Shown here: positions 7,605 through 16,885 of the stretch, piece by piece | Layout of the letters: every line of letters begins with the position of its first letter | How positions within the stretch are numbered: position 1 is the stretch's first letter | Source of the DNA: UBA2040 sp002384725 | GTDB taxonomy: Bacteria; Bacteroidota; Bacteroidia; Flavobacteriales_D; Crocinitomicaceae | Assembly: GCA_963926475.1 (NCBI GenBank) | Contig: CAWUXE010000011.1 | Location: 1-64,000 of the forward strand | DNA: 64,000 nt | Direction of reading: 5' to 3' | The notes under the pieces: generated by a model | Seen by the model: the letters and a program-made list of their open reading frames with translations, nothing else | What the model was told of the DNA's origin: nothing | Database searches by the model: none | Made by a program: the position numbers and the translations under genes

Positions 7605-8075
7605 ATGAAGAATAGAATTTTAGGAATTGGTTTAATCACTATCGTTTTAGGATGTTTGTCCTTTATTGGGAGAAATGAATTTAGTCATTCAAAATCTGAT
7701 CAGAAAGAAGGCAAAGGAATCATTTTTCAAACGATGAGTTTGGAGGAAGCAAAGTTATTGTCTAAAAAGACTGGAAAATTAATTTTCATTGATATTTATG
7801 CTTCTTGGTGTGGCCCTTGCAAAATGATGGCTAAAGGGCCTTTCCAAGATGAAAAAGTCGGAAGTGTTTACAATTCTTCTTTCATCAATCTAAAAATTGA
7901 TGCTGAAAAAGATGCTGACGGAGAGTTCGTCTCTCGAGCATATGCTGTAAGTGCTTATCCTACAACTGTTTTTATAGATGGTGACGGTAAATTGATCAAG
8001 AAATTTGTGGGTTATCGTTCTGAGGATAATTTATTAGGTATGGCCGAGATGGTGAATCCTACGGTTGGAGATTAG
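7605..8075 (+). CDS. Exported thioredoxin-fold protein
   Basis: A 156-residue protein. The N-terminus is a signal or lipoprotein signal (I-V-L-G-C at 13-17 is an acceptable lipobox), followed by a thioredoxin fold with W-C-G-P-C (Cys69 and Cys72) and the cis-proline motif A-Y-P-T-T. The extra F-Q-D-E-K-V helix and the K-I-D-A-E-K strand match the DUF255/thioredoxin-like group common in Bacteroidetes periplasms. A disulphide reductase role outside the cytoplasm is inferred. It is a single gene. Confidence 0.8.
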   Translation: MKNRILGIGLITIVLGCLSFIGRNEFSHSKSDQKEGKGIIFQTMSLEEAKLLSKKTGKLIFIDIYASWCGPCKMMAKGPFQDEKVGSVYNSSFINLKIDAEKDADGEFVSRAYAVSAYPTTVFIDGDGKLIKKFVGYRSEDNLLGMAEMVNPTVGD

Positions 8076-8170
8076 TTCTTTTGAATAAAATTTAATTTAG
8101 GGAACTAACGGGGGCGAATTACTATTCGCCCTGCATCCTAAGTTAATACTCATCTTCATTTTTTTATCTA

Positions 8171-8206
8171 AAAAAAATGCCCGATTCAATATTGAATCGG
8201 GCATTT
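8171..8206 (-). terminator. rpsA terminator
   Basis: A perfect 16-bp palindrome (8175-8190 with 8191-8206) flanked on the left by seven A, which read as a T-run on the minus strand. It lies 25 nt past the rpsA stop. Confidence 0.8.
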
Positions 8207-8230
8207 AAGCTTTATAGATTAAAGGGAAAC

Positions 8231-10030
8231 TTATTTTCCTTTGTCCATTTTCTCTTTCAATGCAGACAATGCATCCAAGTCACCTAAAGTAGATTTCTCG
8301 TTTGAGCTGTTTACATTTTTCACTGCATTTGAAGTGTTTGAACCACTACCACCTTTCTTCGCTCCTCCTGACGGTTTAGACTTAGTTGATGGGCGATCTT
8401 CACCTTCTTCGAACATACGTGTGTGAGAAACAACGATTTTCTTAGCGTCCTTGTTGAATTCAATTACTTTGAAATCTAAAGTATCTTCGATTTTTGCATT
8501 GTTTCCGTCTTCTTTACGCAAGTGCTTAGCAGGGCAAATTCCTTCTACACCGTATGGTAAGGATACGATTCCTGATTTGTCTTTGTTTTCGATGATAGTC
8601 CCTTGGTGTACCGAACCTTCTCCGAAGATTGTTTCGAATACTTCCCATGGATTCTCTTCCAATTGCTTGTGACCCAGAGATATTCTTCTGTTCTCTCTGT
8701 CGATTTCCAAAACCACAACTTCCATATCGTCTCCTACTTTGCAGAATTCTGATGGATGCTTGATTTTCTTTTGCCAAGAAAGGTCAGAAATGTGAATCAA
8801 TCCGTCAACTCCTTCTTCTAATTCAACGAATACACCAAAGTTAGTGAAGTTACGAACTTTCGCTTTGTGACGCGTTTCAACTGCGTACTTCGCTTCAATT
8901 CCTTCCCATGGATCTGGCATCAATTGTTTGATACCCAAAGACATTTTTCTTTCTTCACGGTCCAACGTCAAGATAACAGCTTCAACTGAATCTCCAACAT
9001 TGATGAAGTCTTGTGCAGAACGTAAATGTTGTGACCAGCTCATTTCTGAAACGTGAATCAAACCTTCAACACCTGCAGCGATTTCAACAAAAGCACCGTA
9101 ATCTGCCATAACGACAACTTTACCTTCTACTTTGTCTCCAACGTTCATGTTTCCGTCCAATGCATCCCACGGATGTGGTTGTAATTGTTTCAATCCTAAT
9201 GCAATTCGTTTCTTATCATCATCGAAGTCTAAGATTACAACATTCAATTTCTGATCCAATTCAACGATTTCTTCTGGATGATTAACGCGTCCCCAAGAAA
9301 GGTCTGTGATGTGAATCAATCCATCTACACCACCCAAATCGATAAAGACTCCGTACGAAGTAACGTTTTTCACGATACCTTCCAATACTTGACCTTTTTC
9401 CAATCCAGCGATGATTGTTTTCTTTTGCTCTTCCAACTCAGCTTCGATCAACGCTTTGTGAGAAACAACTACGTTTCTAAACTCTTGGTTGATTTTCACT
9501 ACTTTGAATTCCATGTTTTTACCAACATAGATATCGTAATCGCGAATAGGTTTCACATCAATTTGAGATCCTGGTAAGAAAGCTTCTAAACCAAATACAT
9601 CTACAATCAATCCACCTTTTGTACGACATTTTACAAAACCTGTGATGATTTCTCCCGTTTTCAATACATTATTCACGTGGATCCATGCTTTGTGCATACG
9701 AGCCGTTTTGTGTGAAATAACCAATTGTCCATTCTTGTCTTCTTGACATTCAACGTAAACGTCTACTTTGTCACCAACTTTCAAGTCTGGATTGTAGCGG
9801 AATTCATTCGCTTGAATCACACCTTCGGATTTAAACCCGATGTTGATTATAGCTTCTTTTTTGTTCAAAGCTACTACTGTACCTTCTAACACTTCTCTTT
9901 CTTCGATTGAAGAAAGAGTTACCTCGTATTTATCTGAATACTCGGATCTCTCGATTTGCGTGTAACCATCTAGGTCTAACGCTTCCCAATCGAATTCTGC
10001 AGTTCCCTGCGCTTGTATTTCTTTTGCCAT
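8231..10030 (-). CDS. rpsA: 30S ribosomal protein S1
   Basis: 599 residues with six S1 (OB-fold) domains at about 48-110, 127-195, 213-282, 299-369, 386-456 and 474-541; domains 3-5 carry the typical G-(V/A)-F-V-E/I-D-L and G-L-I-H-(I/V)-S/T-(D/E)-(L/M)-S-W signatures. S1 brings mRNA to the 30S subunit and matters especially where Shine-Dalgarno sites are rare, as here. The last ~60 residues are a Gly/Ser/Lys-rich flexible tail. The gene has its own complete promoter (10117-10147) and terminator. Confidence 0.97.
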   Translation of the reverse strand: MAKEIQAQGTAEFDWEALDLDGYTQIERSEYSDKYEVTLSSIEEREVLEGTVVALNKKEAIINIGFKSEGVIQANEFRYNPDLKVGDKVDVYVECQEDKNGQLVISHKTARMHKAWIHVNNVLKTGEIITGFVKCRTKGGLIVDVFGLEAFLPGSQIDVKPIRDYDIYVGKNMEFKVVKINQEFRNVVVSHKALIEAELEEQKKTIIAGLEKGQVLEGIVKNVTSYGVFIDLGGVDGLIHITDLSWGRVNHPEEIVELDQKLNVVILDFDDDKKRIALGLKQLQPHPWDALDGNMNVGDKVEGKVVVMADYGAFVEIAAGVEGLIHVSEMSWSQHLRSAQDFINVGDSVEAVILTLDREERKMSLGIKQLMPDPWEGIEAKYAVETRHKAKVRNFTNFGVFVELEEGVDGLIHISDLSWQKKIKHPSEFCKVGDDMEVVVLEIDRENRRISLGHKQLEENPWEVFETIFGEGSVHQGTIIENKDKSGIVSLPYGVEGICPAKHLRKEDGNNAKIEDTLDFKVIEFNKDAKKIVVSHTRMFEEGEDRPSTKSKPSGGAKKGGSGSNTSNAVKNVNSSNEKSTLGDLDALSALKEKMDKGK

Positions 10031-10116
10031 TTTGGCTTTAAAATTTGTATTTCAATTGCCTTGCCAATTGAAAGTGTTATAAATAGGGCGGTACAAGGAT
10101 GCCCATTTTGAGGGTG

Positions 10117-10147
10117 CAAAGATAGAGGAAAGACTTCAGTTATGCAA
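10117..10147 (-). promoter_or_regulatory. rpsA promoter (TTG-N20-TATCTTTG)
   Basis: On the minus strand TTG (10145-10147) is followed after exactly 20 bp by TATCTTTG (10117-10124), a full match to the Bacteroidetes TTG-N17-23-TAnnTTTG promoter. The leader to the rpsA ATG is about 80 nt, long enough for autoregulation by S1. Confidence 0.75.
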
Positions 10148-10170
10148 TAGAAATCAATTGTTTATCCAAA

Positions 10171-10204
10171 AAAAATTGGGGATGATTTTTAATCATCCCC
10201 AATT
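10171..10204 (-). terminator. Terminator of the gyrA/TPR transcript
   Basis: A 14-bp stem (10174-10187 with 10191-10204) with a 3-nt loop and an A-run on its left, which becomes the T-run on the minus strand. It lies 25 nt past the stop of the TPR gene. Confidence 0.8.
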
Positions 10205-10228
10205 AGTAATATGTTGGTTTGTAAAATC

Positions 10229-11434
10229 TTATTTCGCCTCAGCAGCTCGAGCTTTGTACTCTGCGGCTTTGTCAGCATTTCCAAGTGATCGGTGCAATTG
10301 GAATAAAATATTCAAAATAGCTGCATCATCTGGATTTGCAGTGATGTAATTTTCCAATGGTGCTGCTGCTCTTTGATAAACATCAGTACTTTGCGAAAGC
10401 ATTACTTCGTATTGAGCATCACCAAATTTCAAGTTGCTTGCTTCGGTTTTCAAATCACCTCCCCAAGAAACCAAATGGGCTCCCAATTGATATTGTGCAT
10501 CCATGTATGCTGGGTCAATTTCCAAAGCTTTGTTCAAGGCAGCCTCCGCTTTTTCATTTTCTTTTAACTCAATATATATGGTTCCAATTGTATAATATAA
10601 CTGTTTGTTCTTTGGATCTGCTGCAATGGCCGCATTCAATGCTGCTTCTGCTCCAGTAGGATTGTTTTCATCAATATTGATATTTACCAATTCCAAAAGT
10701 AAATCTCTGTTATTCGGGTATTTCGCTCTACCTTCAGCTATAATTGCTTTTGATTTAGCGTTGTCACCAGCTTTGCGGTATGCACCTGATGCATAAGAGT
10801 ATGTTGGAGCTCCTCTATAGCCAAGTTTTGCCGCTCTGGAGAAACCGATTGCTGCTGCAGTGAAATCACCAGATTGTTCAGAACAAGCAGCACCATAATA
10901 AATGGCAGCGCTATCGATAACACCTACTGCAGAAGCAAATGCTTCTTGCCATTGGTATAGTCTCGCCGCATCAGAAAACTTGTCAGCTTTGTATTTTCCA
11001 TTTGCTTGTTTGTCTAAAGAAAAACGTGCTCTGTATGAAGCTTCACCAGCATCACTCGACCATTTTTTGTCATCATGTGCCTTTTTAATTGATTCAACAG
11101 CTTGTTGTAAAAAAGCGTCTGTTACCATTGCTGATAAGTCACTATCCGCTTTTCTGTCAGCTAAGTCAGCTATTGCAACATAAATCTCGCCTTTATAGTA
11201 AAGTGTCTTTGCAGATTCTTTTGTATCCGGATGTTCTGCAGCCAAATCAATATATTCTTTAGCGCTCAAGATTGTTTTCTTCGCTATTTCCATATCTCCA
11301 CTTTGCATTGCGGGAGCATATTTGTTTTTAAATTCTACGGCAGCAGAAGTTTCGTTTTTCTTCTGACCGAATGAAAGAGAGCTTACTAGCAGCGCTCCGA
11401 CAAGTATTGAATTTTTCATGTTTTTATTTTTCAT
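10229..11434 (-). CDS. Exported TPR-repeat protein
   Basis: 401 residues. A signal peptide ends at L-S-F-G-Q; the start could be the ATG at 11434 or the second ATG five codons later (M-K-N-K-N-M-K-N), and the second leaves a more standard signal peptide. The mature part is built of tetratricopeptide-like helices; the clearest repeats span about residues 235-310 (N-N-P-T-G-A-E-A-A-L-N-A-A-I-A-A-D-P-K-N-K and E-K-A-E-A-A-L-N-K-A-L-E-I-D-P-A-Y). Partner and role are unknown. It lies 28 nt after gyrA and is probably co-transcribed, an arrangement seen in other Flavobacteriales as far as I recall. Confidence 0.8.
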   Translation of the reverse strand: MKNKNMKNSILVGALLVSSLSFGQKKNETSAAVEFKNKYAPAMQSGDMEIAKKTILSAKEYIDLAAEHPDTKESAKTLYYKGEIYVAIADLADRKADSDLSAMVTDAFLQQAVESIKKAHDDKKWSSDAGEASYRARFSLDKQANGKYKADKFSDAARLYQWQEAFASAVGVIDSAAIYYGAACSEQSGDFTAAAIGFSRAAKLGYRGAPTYSYASGAYRKAGDNAKSKAIIAEGRAKYPNNRDLLLELVNINIDENNPTGAEAALNAAIAADPKNKQLYYTIGTIYIELKENEKAEAALNKALEIDPAYMDAQYQLGAHLVSWGGDLKTEASNLKFGDAQYEVMLSQSTDVYQRAAAPLENYITANPDDAAILNILFQLHRSLGNADKAAEYKARAAEAK

Positions 11435-11462
11435 GTTTTTAATAATGATGCAAAATTAGTTA

Positions 11463-14051
11463 TTATTCCACATCCGTATCATTTTCAATATTCGTGCCAT
11501 TTGTTACGTCATCTGAACTATCGTCTGATTCTGAATCAATTGCAACTTCGATTATGTTGCCATCTTCGTCGTAAACTACATCACCTTCGTCCTCACTTTT
11601 CGGAACACGAGCAATCGCTGCAATGGAAGCGGTACCTTTCAAATTGATTAGTTTAACTCCTTGCGCTGAACGACCCATTGTACGAATCGTATCAATGTGC
11701 ATTCGAATGGCAACTCCAGATTTGGTGATAATCATCAAATCTTCTTCGTCTGTTACGTTTTTAATCGAAAGCAATTTACCAGTTTTGTCCGTAATGTTAA
11801 TGGTTTTCACACCTTTTCCACCTCGATTTGTTATTCTGTATACCGGTTCTTCATCCTTCGGATCATTCAAATACGTGCGTTTTCCGTACCCATTTTCAGA
11901 GACAACTAAGACAGTTGAGAATACATCTTCGACAGCAATCATTCCGATTACTTCGTCGTCAGTTTCTTTTAGCTTCACTCCTCGAACTCCAGCAGCGTTT
12001 CGTCCCATTGGTCGAACTTTCTCCTCGTTGAATCGAATTGCACGTCCACTTGATGTTGCCAATACAAGTTCGTTTGAACCGTTTGTCAATTTCGCTTCTA
12101 ACAATTCATCGTTGTCACGAATAGTGATGGCATTGATACCATTTATTCTTGGACGAGAATACGCCTCTAAACTTGTTTTCTTGATGACACCATTTTTCGT
12201 TGCCATAACAATGAAATTGTTCTTCACGTAGTCGACGTCTGTCAAATCTTGAACTTTCACGTAGGCTTTCACCTTATCATCCTGTGGAATGTTGATCAAG
12301 TTTTGAATGGCTCTTCCTTTAGTCGTTTTGGCGCCCTCAGGAATTTCGAAGATTCGCATCCAGAAACATCTTCCTTTTTCGGTGAAGATCAATAAGTAAT
12401 TGTGGTTCGTAGCGACAAATAAATGTTCTAAGAAATCTTTATCACGAGTGGTAGAGCCTTTCGATCCCATTCCTCCTCTGTTTTGCACTTTGTATTCGTC
12501 GAGACTTGTGCGTTTGATGTAACCTGCATGTGAAATCGTAATTACAACTTCTTCATCAGCAATCAAATCTTCAATTCGCATTTCGCTTGCTGAATATTCA
12601 ATTCTAGAGCGACGCTCATCACCAAACTTATCTTTTACTTCTTGAAGTTCGTCTCGAATAATAGCTGTTCGACGATCAATATTCGCAAGAATGTCTTTTA
12701 AGTCTGCAATCAAAATAGTCAATTCGTTAAACTCAGCACGCAATTTGTCTTGCTCGAGTCCAGTCAAATGACGTAGACGCATTTCAACAATTGCTCTTGC
12801 TTGAATGTCGGAAAGTGAGAATCGTGTGATTAAGTTGTCTCTTGCCTCATCCGGACTTTTCGATGCACGAATAATTTTAATTACTTCATCGATATTATCT
12901 GATGCTATAATTAGTCCTTCTAATATATGTGCTCTTTCTTCTGCTTTTCGTAATTGGTACTTTGTTCTCCGCACGATTACTTCGTGACGGAAATCAACGA
13001 AGTATCCGATGATTTGCTTCAGGTTCAACATTTGTGGTCGTCCATTGACCAAACAAATATTGTTTACTGAAAACGACGTTTGAAGTGCAGTGTATTTATA
13101 TAACTTGTTTAAAACAACGTTCGGAATAGCATCACGTTTCAATTCATAAACGATACGCATACCATTTCTATCTGATTCATCTCGGATATCAGAAATACCT
13201 TCAATTTTCTTGTCGTTTACTAAATCAGCTGTCTTTTTAATTAAGTCTGATTTGTTTACTTGATAAGGAATCTCTGTTACAATGATTTGCTCACGACCTT
13301 TGTCTTCTTCTATTTCAGCAGTTGCTCGCATGACAATTCGTCCACGACCTGTCAATAAAGCATCTCTAACGCCTTCGTATCCGTAAATTATACCGCCAGT
13401 TGGAAAATCTGGAGCTTTCACGTGCTTAATTAATTCTTCAGGATCAATATCCTTATCATCAAGGTATGCATTAATTCCATCAATTACCTCTGATAAATTA
13501 TGAGGAGCCATATTGGTTGCCATCCCGACAGCAATGCCACTCGCGCCGTTCATCAATAGATTTGGGATTTTAGAAGGAAGAACGCTAGGTTCCGTCAAAC
13601 TATCATCAAAATTCGGACGGAAATCTACTGTTTCCTTGTCTAAATCGTCCAACATCTCTTCCGATATTTTACGAAGACGCGCCTCTGTATATCGCATTGC
13701 TGCTGGGCTATCTCCATCGACTGAACCAAAGTTACCTTGTCCATCCACTAGCGGATAACGCAATGACCAATCTTGGGCCATGCGCACCATTGTGTCGTAC
13801 ACAGAACTGTCGCCGTGTGGGTGATACTTACCTAATACTTCACCGACAATTCTTGCCGATTTCTTATGCGCTTTGTTTGAAGCTACACCTAATTCGTGCA
13901 TTCCGTATAGAACTCTTCTGTGAACGGGTTTAAAACCGTCACGTACATCTGGTAATGCACGCGAAACAATAACCGACATCGAATAATCGATGTACGCCGA
14001 TTTCATTTCATCTTCAATGTTTATTTGTATAATTCTTTCTCCGTCTGCCAT
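11463..14051 (-). CDS. gyrA: DNA gyrase subunit A
   Basis: 862 residues. The catalytic tyrosine is Tyr121 (A-A-M-R-Y-T-E). The quinolone-determining region H-P-H-G-D-S-S-V-Y-D (78-86) has Ser82 and Asp86 at the positions of E. coli Ser83 and Asp87, i.e. the drug-sensitive state. The C-terminal domain has six beta-pinwheel blades; the GyrA box reads Q-N-R-G-G-M-G rather than Q-R-R-G-G-R-G. An acidic tail of ~45 residues follows. Together with GyrB it introduces negative supercoils. No clear -7 motif is seen upstream. The TPR gene follows in the same direction. Confidence 0.97.
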   Translation of the reverse strand: MADGERIIQINIEDEMKSAYIDYSMSVIVSRALPDVRDGFKPVHRRVLYGMHELGVASNKAHKKSARIVGEVLGKYHPHGDSSVYDTMVRMAQDWSLRYPLVDGQGNFGSVDGDSPAAMRYTEARLRKISEEMLDDLDKETVDFRPNFDDSLTEPSVLPSKIPNLLMNGASGIAVGMATNMAPHNLSEVIDGINAYLDDKDIDPEELIKHVKAPDFPTGGIIYGYEGVRDALLTGRGRIVMRATAEIEEDKGREQIIVTEIPYQVNKSDLIKKTADLVNDKKIEGISDIRDESDRNGMRIVYELKRDAIPNVVLNKLYKYTALQTSFSVNNICLVNGRPQMLNLKQIIGYFVDFRHEVIVRRTKYQLRKAEERAHILEGLIIASDNIDEVIKIIRASKSPDEARDNLITRFSLSDIQARAIVEMRLRHLTGLEQDKLRAEFNELTILIADLKDILANIDRRTAIIRDELQEVKDKFGDERRSRIEYSASEMRIEDLIADEEVVITISHAGYIKRTSLDEYKVQNRGGMGSKGSTTRDKDFLEHLFVATNHNYLLIFTEKGRCFWMRIFEIPEGAKTTKGRAIQNLINIPQDDKVKAYVKVQDLTDVDYVKNNFIVMATKNGVIKKTSLEAYSRPRINGINAITIRDNDELLEAKLTNGSNELVLATSSGRAIRFNEEKVRPMGRNAAGVRGVKLKETDDEVIGMIAVEDVFSTVLVVSENGYGKRTYLNDPKDEEPVYRITNRGGKGVKTINITDKTGKLLSIKNVTDEEDLMIITKSGVAIRMHIDTIRTMGRSAQGVKLINLKGTASIAAIARVPKSEDEGDVVYDEDGNIIEVAIDSESDDSSDDVTNGTNIENDTDVE

Positions 14052-14213
14052 AATGACAATATTTCAATTTTAGCACGTGTTTTGTGCTGGTTTAATCAAG
14101 CCCCGAAATTAGTCATTTCGTCAGTAGTAAGCGGTTAATTAAAAAGGCTAATTACTAACAAAAATCTGTGGGAAATTGGTATTTCGGGGCACTTATTAAC
14201 AATTTTAACTAAG

Positions 14214-14221
14214 TATATTTG
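14214..14221 (+). promoter_or_regulatory. clpC promoter -7 element (TATATTTG)
   Basis: Perfect TAnnTTTG motif 47 nt upstream of the clpC ATG. No matching -33 TTG at the usual distance. Confidence 0.5.
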
Positions 14222-14268
14222 TAAATAGGCTATTTATATCGTTTATTTAGTCGCAATTAGAAGTTTAT

Positions 14269-16803
14269 ATGGAAGCAAAATTTTCACCACGCGTCAAAGA
14301 CGTAATAAGTTTCAGTCGAGAGGAAGCTCTTCGATTGGGAAATGATTATATAGGTGTGGAACATCTCCTTTTGGGTATGATTCGCGAAGGAGATGGCAAA
14401 GCTATTCGTATTTTGTTGGAGTTCAATTTAGACTTGAATCAAATCCGAACGGAGGTAGAAGGCACTTTAACGAAATCTGCATCTATTAAAAATGCTAACC
14501 TTACCAATATTCCGCTTGTGAAACAGGCAGAAAAAGTTCTTAAAATTACTTACCTCGAAGCAAAATTATTTAAAAGCCCAATGATAGGGACGGAGCATTT
14601 ACTCCTTTCTATTTTAAAGGAGCCGGATAGTGTTGCGTGTCGAATACTAAACAAATACGGAGTGATACACGAAAATGCAAAAGATGAATTGGAAGCAATT
14701 CTAAACGACACTATTGAATCAAAAGCAGACTTCCCAGGATCGGAAGATGAAGGACAAGGTGAATCATTCTCTTCGCAACGAAAGGCCGCCGATCCAAAAT
14801 CAAAGACACCTGTGCTGGATAATTTCGGTAGAGATTTAACGAAAATGGCGGAAGCTGGAAAGCTGGATCCAATTGTCGGTCGTGAAAAAGAAATAGAAAG
14901 AGTTAGTCAAATCCTTTCTCGCAGAAAGAAAAACAATCCAATACTAATTGGTGAACCTGGTGTTGGTAAAAGTGCCATCGCTGAAGGACTTGCCTTGAGA
15001 ATCGTTCAACGAAAAGTTTCTCGTATCTTGTTTGATAAGAGAATTGTTTCTTTGGATTTAGCTTCGCTAGTTGCCGGAACGAAATACCGTGGACAGTTTG
15101 AGGAGCGAATGAAGGCTGTAATGCAGGAATTGGAAAAGAACGATGACATTATTCTTTTCATAGATGAAATCCATACGATTATTGGCGCAGGCGGTGCTTC
15201 GGGTTCTCTAGATGCATCCAATATGTTTAAACCAGCATTGGCCAGAGGCGAACTTCAAGCAATTGGAGCGACCACTTTGGATGAATATCGTCAGCACATC
15301 GAAAAGGATGGAGCATTAGAGCGTCGTTTCCAAAAAGTAATTATTGAACCTACAAATCAGGAAGAAACTTTCCAGATTTTGAATAATATTAAAGAACGCT
15401 ACGAAGACCATCATGGTGTTACCTACACAGAAGAAGCGCTGTGGGCGTGTGTGAAGTTAACGGAACGATACATTACAGATCGTCATTTGCCAGACAAAGC
15501 TATTGATGCTTTGGATGAAGTTGGTTCTCGCGTGCACATCACAAATATTAATGTTCCAAAGGAAATCATTGATATTGAAGGAAAGATTGAAGCACTGAAA
15601 GATCAGAAAAATGAGGTGATTAAATCTCAACAGTATGAGAAGGCAGCTGAATTGCGCGATAATGAGAGACAACTGCAAGAGCAATTAGATGTTGCCAAAG
15701 AGAAGTGGGAAGAAGAATCGAAAACGAAACGAATTACAGTTACAGAAGATAACGTAGCTGAGGTAGTTTCTATGATGTGTGGAATTCCGGTTACTCGAAT
15801 CTCTCAAAAAGAGAGTGGTAAGTTGGCTAACATGGGCGAAGACATCAAGAACAAAGTTATAGGTCAAGATGAAGCTGTAGCGAAGGTTGTTAAGGCGATT
15901 CAGCGTAACAGAGCAGGATTAAAAGACCCGAACAAACCAATTGGTTCGTTCTTTTTCTTAGGACCAACAGGAGTTGGGAAAACGCAGTTAGCCAAAGTAC
16001 TTGCGCGCTATTTGTTTGATACCGGAGATTCTTTGATTCGAATCGATATGTCAGAATACATGGAGAAATTCTCTATTTCAAGATTGGTTGGAGCGCCTCC
16101 AGGATACGTTGGATACGAAGAAGGTGGACAATTGACCGAAAAAGTAAGAAGAAAGCCTTATTCAATCATTCTTTTAGATGAAATTGAGAAAGCACATCCG
16201 GATGTATTCAACTTGCTGTTGCAAGTTCTGGATGAAGGTCATATGACGGACGGTTTGGGGCGTAAAATCGATTTTAAAAACACTATCCTCATTATGACTT
16301 CCAATATCGGAGCACGTCAATTGGCGGATTTCGGAACGGGAGTTGGATTTGGAACGAAAAGCCAAGTTGAACAGAAAGAAGAAAATGTAAAAGGAGTTAT
16401 TCAAAACGCCTTGCGTAAAGCATTCTCGCCTGAATTCTTGAATCGTATGGATGATATGATTATGTTCAAAAATTTAACTCGCGAGAACATACATGTTATA
16501 ATTGATTTGGAGTTAGAGAAGTTATACGGAAGAATCAATGAACTTGGTTATAAAATTAGTCTTTCGGATAAAGCCAAAGATTTTATAGTGGACAAAGGTT
16601 ATGACGAGAAATTTGGTGCGCGACCATTGAAAAGAGCAATTCAGAAGTATATTGAAGATCCATTGGCGGAAGAAATTATTAAATCCAATCTGCATGAAGG
16701 TGATACGATTGTGATGGACATAAAAGACAAAGCCGAAGAGTTGTTTGTCGATATCGAAAAAGGCAAAGGGAAAAGTAAAAAAGAACCCAAAGTAAAAGAA
16801 TAG
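14269..16803 (+). CDS. clpC: ATP-dependent Clp protease ATPase subunit ClpC
   Basis: 844 residues. Two Clp-N repeats (about 5-70 and 80-148), first AAA+ module with Walker A G-E-P-G-V-G-K-S (228-235) and Walker B F-I-D-E-I-H, a UVR-type middle region (about 430-465) that marks ClpC rather than ClpA/ClpB, then a second AAA+ module with G-P-T-G-V-G-K-T and the D2-small domain. ClpC unfolds substrates for ClpP and, in other bacteria, takes tagged or damaged proteins. The gene is divergent from gyrA and ends in a strong terminator (16822-16880). Confidence 0.95.
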   Translation: MEAKFSPRVKDVISFSREEALRLGNDYIGVEHLLLGMIREGDGKAIRILLEFNLDLNQIRTEVEGTLTKSASIKNANLTNIPLVKQAEKVLKITYLEAKLFKSPMIGTEHLLLSILKEPDSVACRILNKYGVIHENAKDELEAILNDTIESKADFPGSEDEGQGESFSSQRKAADPKSKTPVLDNFGRDLTKMAEAGKLDPIVGREKEIERVSQILSRRKKNNPILIGEPGVGKSAIAEGLALRIVQRKVSRILFDKRIVSLDLASLVAGTKYRGQFEERMKAVMQELEKNDDIILFIDEIHTIIGAGGASGSLDASNMFKPALARGELQAIGATTLDEYRQHIEKDGALERRFQKVIIEPTNQEETFQILNNIKERYEDHHGVTYTEEALWACVKLTERYITDRHLPDKAIDALDEVGSRVHITNINVPKEIIDIEGKIEALKDQKNEVIKSQQYEKAAELRDNERQLQEQLDVAKEKWEEESKTKRITVTEDNVAEVVSMMCGIPVTRISQKESGKLANMGEDIKNKVIGQDEAVAKVVKAIQRNRAGLKDPNKPIGSFFFLGPTGVGKTQLAKVLARYLFDTGDSLIRIDMSEYMEKFSISRLVGAPPGYVGYEEGGQLTEKVRRKPYSIILLDEIEKAHPDVFNLLLQVLDEGHMTDGLGRKIDFKNTILIMTSNIGARQLADFGTGVGFGTKSQVEQKEENVKGVIQNALRKAFSPEFLNRMDDMIMFKNLTRENIHVIIDLELEKLYGRINELGYKISLSDKAKDFIVDKGYDEKFGARPLKRAIQKYIEDPLAEEIIKSNLHEGDTIVMDIKDKAEELFVDIEKGKGKSKKEPKVKE

Positions 16804-16821
16804 AATAACTTATTAAGTTTA

Positions 16822-16880
16822 AAATCCGTGCCGATTCTGATACCGATAGCTATTGGTATCAGAACAGCACGGATTTTTTT
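16822..16880 (+). terminator. clpC terminator, directly before the next start codon
   Basis: A two-part stem: 16822-16831 pairs with 16867-16876, and inside it 16835-16844 pairs with 16855-16864, followed by a T-run to 16880. The next gene's ATG is only 6 nt further (16886), so the hairpin also forms that gene's leader. Confidence 0.75.
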
Positions 16881-16885
16881 AGACA

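Noticed and set aside
11623..12231. 202-codon open frame opposite gyrA
   Set aside because: It is the complement shadow of a certain gyrA reading frame, with composition unlike a protein and no start signals.
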